Source of the DNA: Bordetella hinzii LMG 13501
Lineage (GTDB): Bacteria > Pseudomonadota > Gammaproteobacteria > Burkholderiales > Burkholderiaceae_B
Assembly (NCBI RefSeq): GCF_001548475.1
Contig: NZ_LRUJ01000005.1
Span: 62,001-126,000, forward strand
Length of the DNA stretch: 64,000 nt
Direction: 5' to 3'
Numbering within the stretch: position 1 is the first letter of the stretch; each line of letters starts with the position of its first letter. Under the pieces are notes generated by a model. The model had not been told where the DNA came from and ran no database searches. It saw only the letters and a program-made list of their open reading frames with translations. The translations under genes and the position numbers were made by a program. Of this stretch, positions 62,636-64,000 are shown in pieces.

Positions 62636-63739
62636 TCAATCCCGATGATCTTGAATAGTCGCGATAATAAACCTAACAATTCCATACATCAGAATTAAAA
62701 TGACGAACAACGTAGCTAGGTTATATATCCGTTCCGGATAGATAGGACTATCTGGCATATTGGGAGAAACCACTGTCACTAGACTGCGGATTTTTTTACT
62801 TGCTTCGATCCGAGCAGATTCGACAGAGCCAACTGCAAATTTGTAGGCTTCTTCGGCTATTGCCGCATCTATTGTCAGATTTCTATAACGAGAAGCCACA
62901 ACATTCAGTTTATCTCCTCCTGCTTGCGACACGAGGCGTTGAGTCTCGGCCGAGAGCTGCTGCTCGATGGCATAAATGCGATTTTTCTGCTGTCTCACCT
63001 GCGGGGTATTGGAATCCAGCGTCGCAGTCAGCCCTTTGAGCGTGGTGCGTTCCTTCGTGAGCGTCGCCTCCAGTTCGGCAATTACACTAGCACGCGCCTT
63101 TGCTGCAGCTTCGGCATCAAGCAGGTTGTTGTTGCTTTGGAAGTGCAGCATTTCTTCCCGCCTATCCTCGTAGGCTTTTCGAGCTTTGGCCAATTCATTC
63201 TGCGAAAAGGCCATTTGTTCCCGGGCCATGCGATGTGATATTTCATTCACAAAGCGCTCACTTTCGCCAAGAATCACTTTCAGAACCTGGTTGGCAAACT
63301 CCGGTTCAAAGGCTTGCACCTTGACGGAAAGTAGCCCCGTTTCTTCGTCGAAACTGGCGGTCACAAGCCGGCGATAATAATCGAGCCTATCCTCTTCCGG
63401 AGCTGTCTTCGTAAGCCAGTACAACGGGTCAGACCACCGACCGGAATAATGATCCGACCAATTCAATTCGCGTTCCAACACGTCGAGCATGTCTTGCGAC
63501 GTGAGAAACTCACGCAAATAGAGAGTCTCCTCCCGCGACGTCGGGTTCAGCCCCGACAGCATGACGGCGAGTCCAGGCATCTGGGGCGCCTCGTTATTAC
63601 CCACTTGTCGCACTGCGACCTGTGCAGCGCTGACGTAACGATCAAACGCAAAGACGACGTAATAGACCGTCGCCAAGATCATGGGGACTATGACTATGCC
63701 GACAAATAATTTCTTGGCGCTAATTTTTTCTAGATTCAT
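62636..63739 (-). CDS. kpsE: KpsE/CtrB-like inner-membrane capsule export protein
   Basis: This 367-residue polysaccharide co-polymerase-type protein has a transmembrane helix near each end (LFVGIVIVPMILATVYYVVFAF and YNLATLFVILILMYGIVRFI). Between them lies a long periplasmic coiled coil, including AREQMAFSQNELAKARKAYEDRREEM. It links the KpsMT exporter to the outer-membrane channel. I took the ATG at 63739; a TTG at 63790 would add 17 residues, but a promoter-like sequence ends close to it. It is the first gene of the minus arm. Confidence 0.92.
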   Translation of the reverse strand: MNLEKISAKKLFVGIVIVPMILATVYYVVFAFDRYVSAAQVAVRQVGNNEAPQMPGLAVMLSGLNPTSREETLYLREFLTSQDMLDVLERELNWSDHYSGRWSDPLYWLTKTAPEEDRLDYYRRLVTASFDEETGLLSVKVQAFEPEFANQVLKVILGESERFVNEISHRMAREQMAFSQNELAKARKAYEDRREEMLHFQSNNNLLDAEAAAKARASVIAELEATLTKERTTLKGLTATLDSNTPQVRQQKNRIYAIEQQLSAETQRLVSQAGGDKLNVVASRYRNLTIDAAIAEEAYKFAVGSVESARIEASKKIRSLVTVVSPNMPDSPIYPERIYNLATLFVILILMYGIVRFIIATIQDHRD

Positions 63740-63795
63740 TTTTTGTAATATATCCAGCAGCCGCGGCCAGTATTGCCCTTTTTGCCGCAAACCCT

Positions 63796-63824
63796 ATCGG
63801 ACCGATTTGGGAGTCGAGTGTCAA
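63796..63824 (-). promoter_or_regulatory. Possible promoter of the minus-strand capsule arm
   Basis: On the minus strand TTGACA (63824-63819) lies 17 bp before TCCGAT, a weak -10. The -35 is perfect, and the spacing gives a leader of about 50 nt to the kpsE ATG at 63739. The remaining bases to the window end (63825-64000) show no gene that I can support. Confidence 0.35.
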
Positions 63825-64000
63825 AGATCTAGGTTATTTCCGGTGCAAAGGTTCGTACCGCCTCCCGGGCAGATTCGTGAATTTACTCTCCACTCGCCAC
63901 TTTCCATTAGTCCACACTTGCTCAGGAAAAGCGCTGCTAGCGTTGAAACGTTGAGGGTTCTCGCTTCATTCTCTTCGCCTTTGCGGTTATGCCAAATCAC

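Overview
The window looks like the chromosome of a GC-rich betaproteobacterium, most likely of the Alcaligenaceae (Bordetella/Achromobacter type). This rests on overall gene style: dense GC-rich codon use, a betaproteobacterial porin, orphan solute receptors, HutD/HutF and glutarate hydroxylase. No rRNA or species marker is present, so the assignment is an inference.

Region 1 (1-13.9 kb, all minus strand) is a catabolic and transport block. Transcription runs from a palindrome-containing promoter near 14.0 kb. The first genes are a meta-cleavage-product hydrolase, a type I extradiol dioxygenase, a two-component flavin monooxygenase (acyl-CoA-dehydrogenase-fold oxygenase plus a reductase fused to an IclR-like effector domain) and a LysR regulator. 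Next come 2-keto-4-pentenoate hydratase, acetylating acetaldehyde dehydrogenase, 4-hydroxy-2-oxovalerate aldolase and a hemerythrin. Together these take a phenolic substrate through hydroxylation, ring opening, side-chain hydrolysis and on to pyruvate plus acetyl-CoA. Downstream are an orphan TRAP solute receptor, an MHS-type MFS transporter, a porin, an NTF2-like protein, a DoxX protein and the start of an MmgE/PrpD protein.

Region 2 (14.1-34 kb) is mixed: a 5'-nucleotidase lipoprotein, LysR divergent from glutarate 2-hydroxylase, an AT-rich lipoprotein, and a branched-chain-amino-acid-type ABC transporter operon ending in a nitrilase. A TrmB-like regulator is transcribed divergently from that operon, with an 18-bp palindrome between them. 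Then follow tRNA-Lys(CTT) with tandem terminators, AsmA, 3-methyladenine glycosylase I, a YkgJ protein, a FecR-like protein, an AraC regulator divergent from a TauE/SafE permease, and hutD-hutF.

Region 3 (34.6-63.8 kb) is a capsule locus built as two converging arms. The plus arm is a 2527-residue RkpA/WcbR-like polyketide synthase, an RkpG/BioF-like acyltransferase, kdsA, kpsC, kpsS and a methyltransferase. The minus arm begins at the right edge with kpsE, an outer-membrane export lipoprotein, kpsM and kpsT. It continues through AT-richer, apparently strain-specific genes: a sulfotransferase-like coiled-coil protein, a Rossmann/coiled-coil protein, an FkbM methyltransferase and a KpsC-GT4 fusion. 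It ends with the GDP-fucose genes gmd, fcl, gmm and manC. The arms meet with only 11 bp between stop codons (49161/49173). The inferred product is an ABC-exported capsule on a Kdo-linked lipid, containing GDP-mannose/GDP-fucose-derived sugar and possibly Kdo in its backbone. The PKS/acyltransferase pair may make an unusual lipid. The most unusual parts of the window are the PKS-Kps hybrid, the KpsC-GT4 fusion, the coiled-coil trio and the reductase-IclR fusion.
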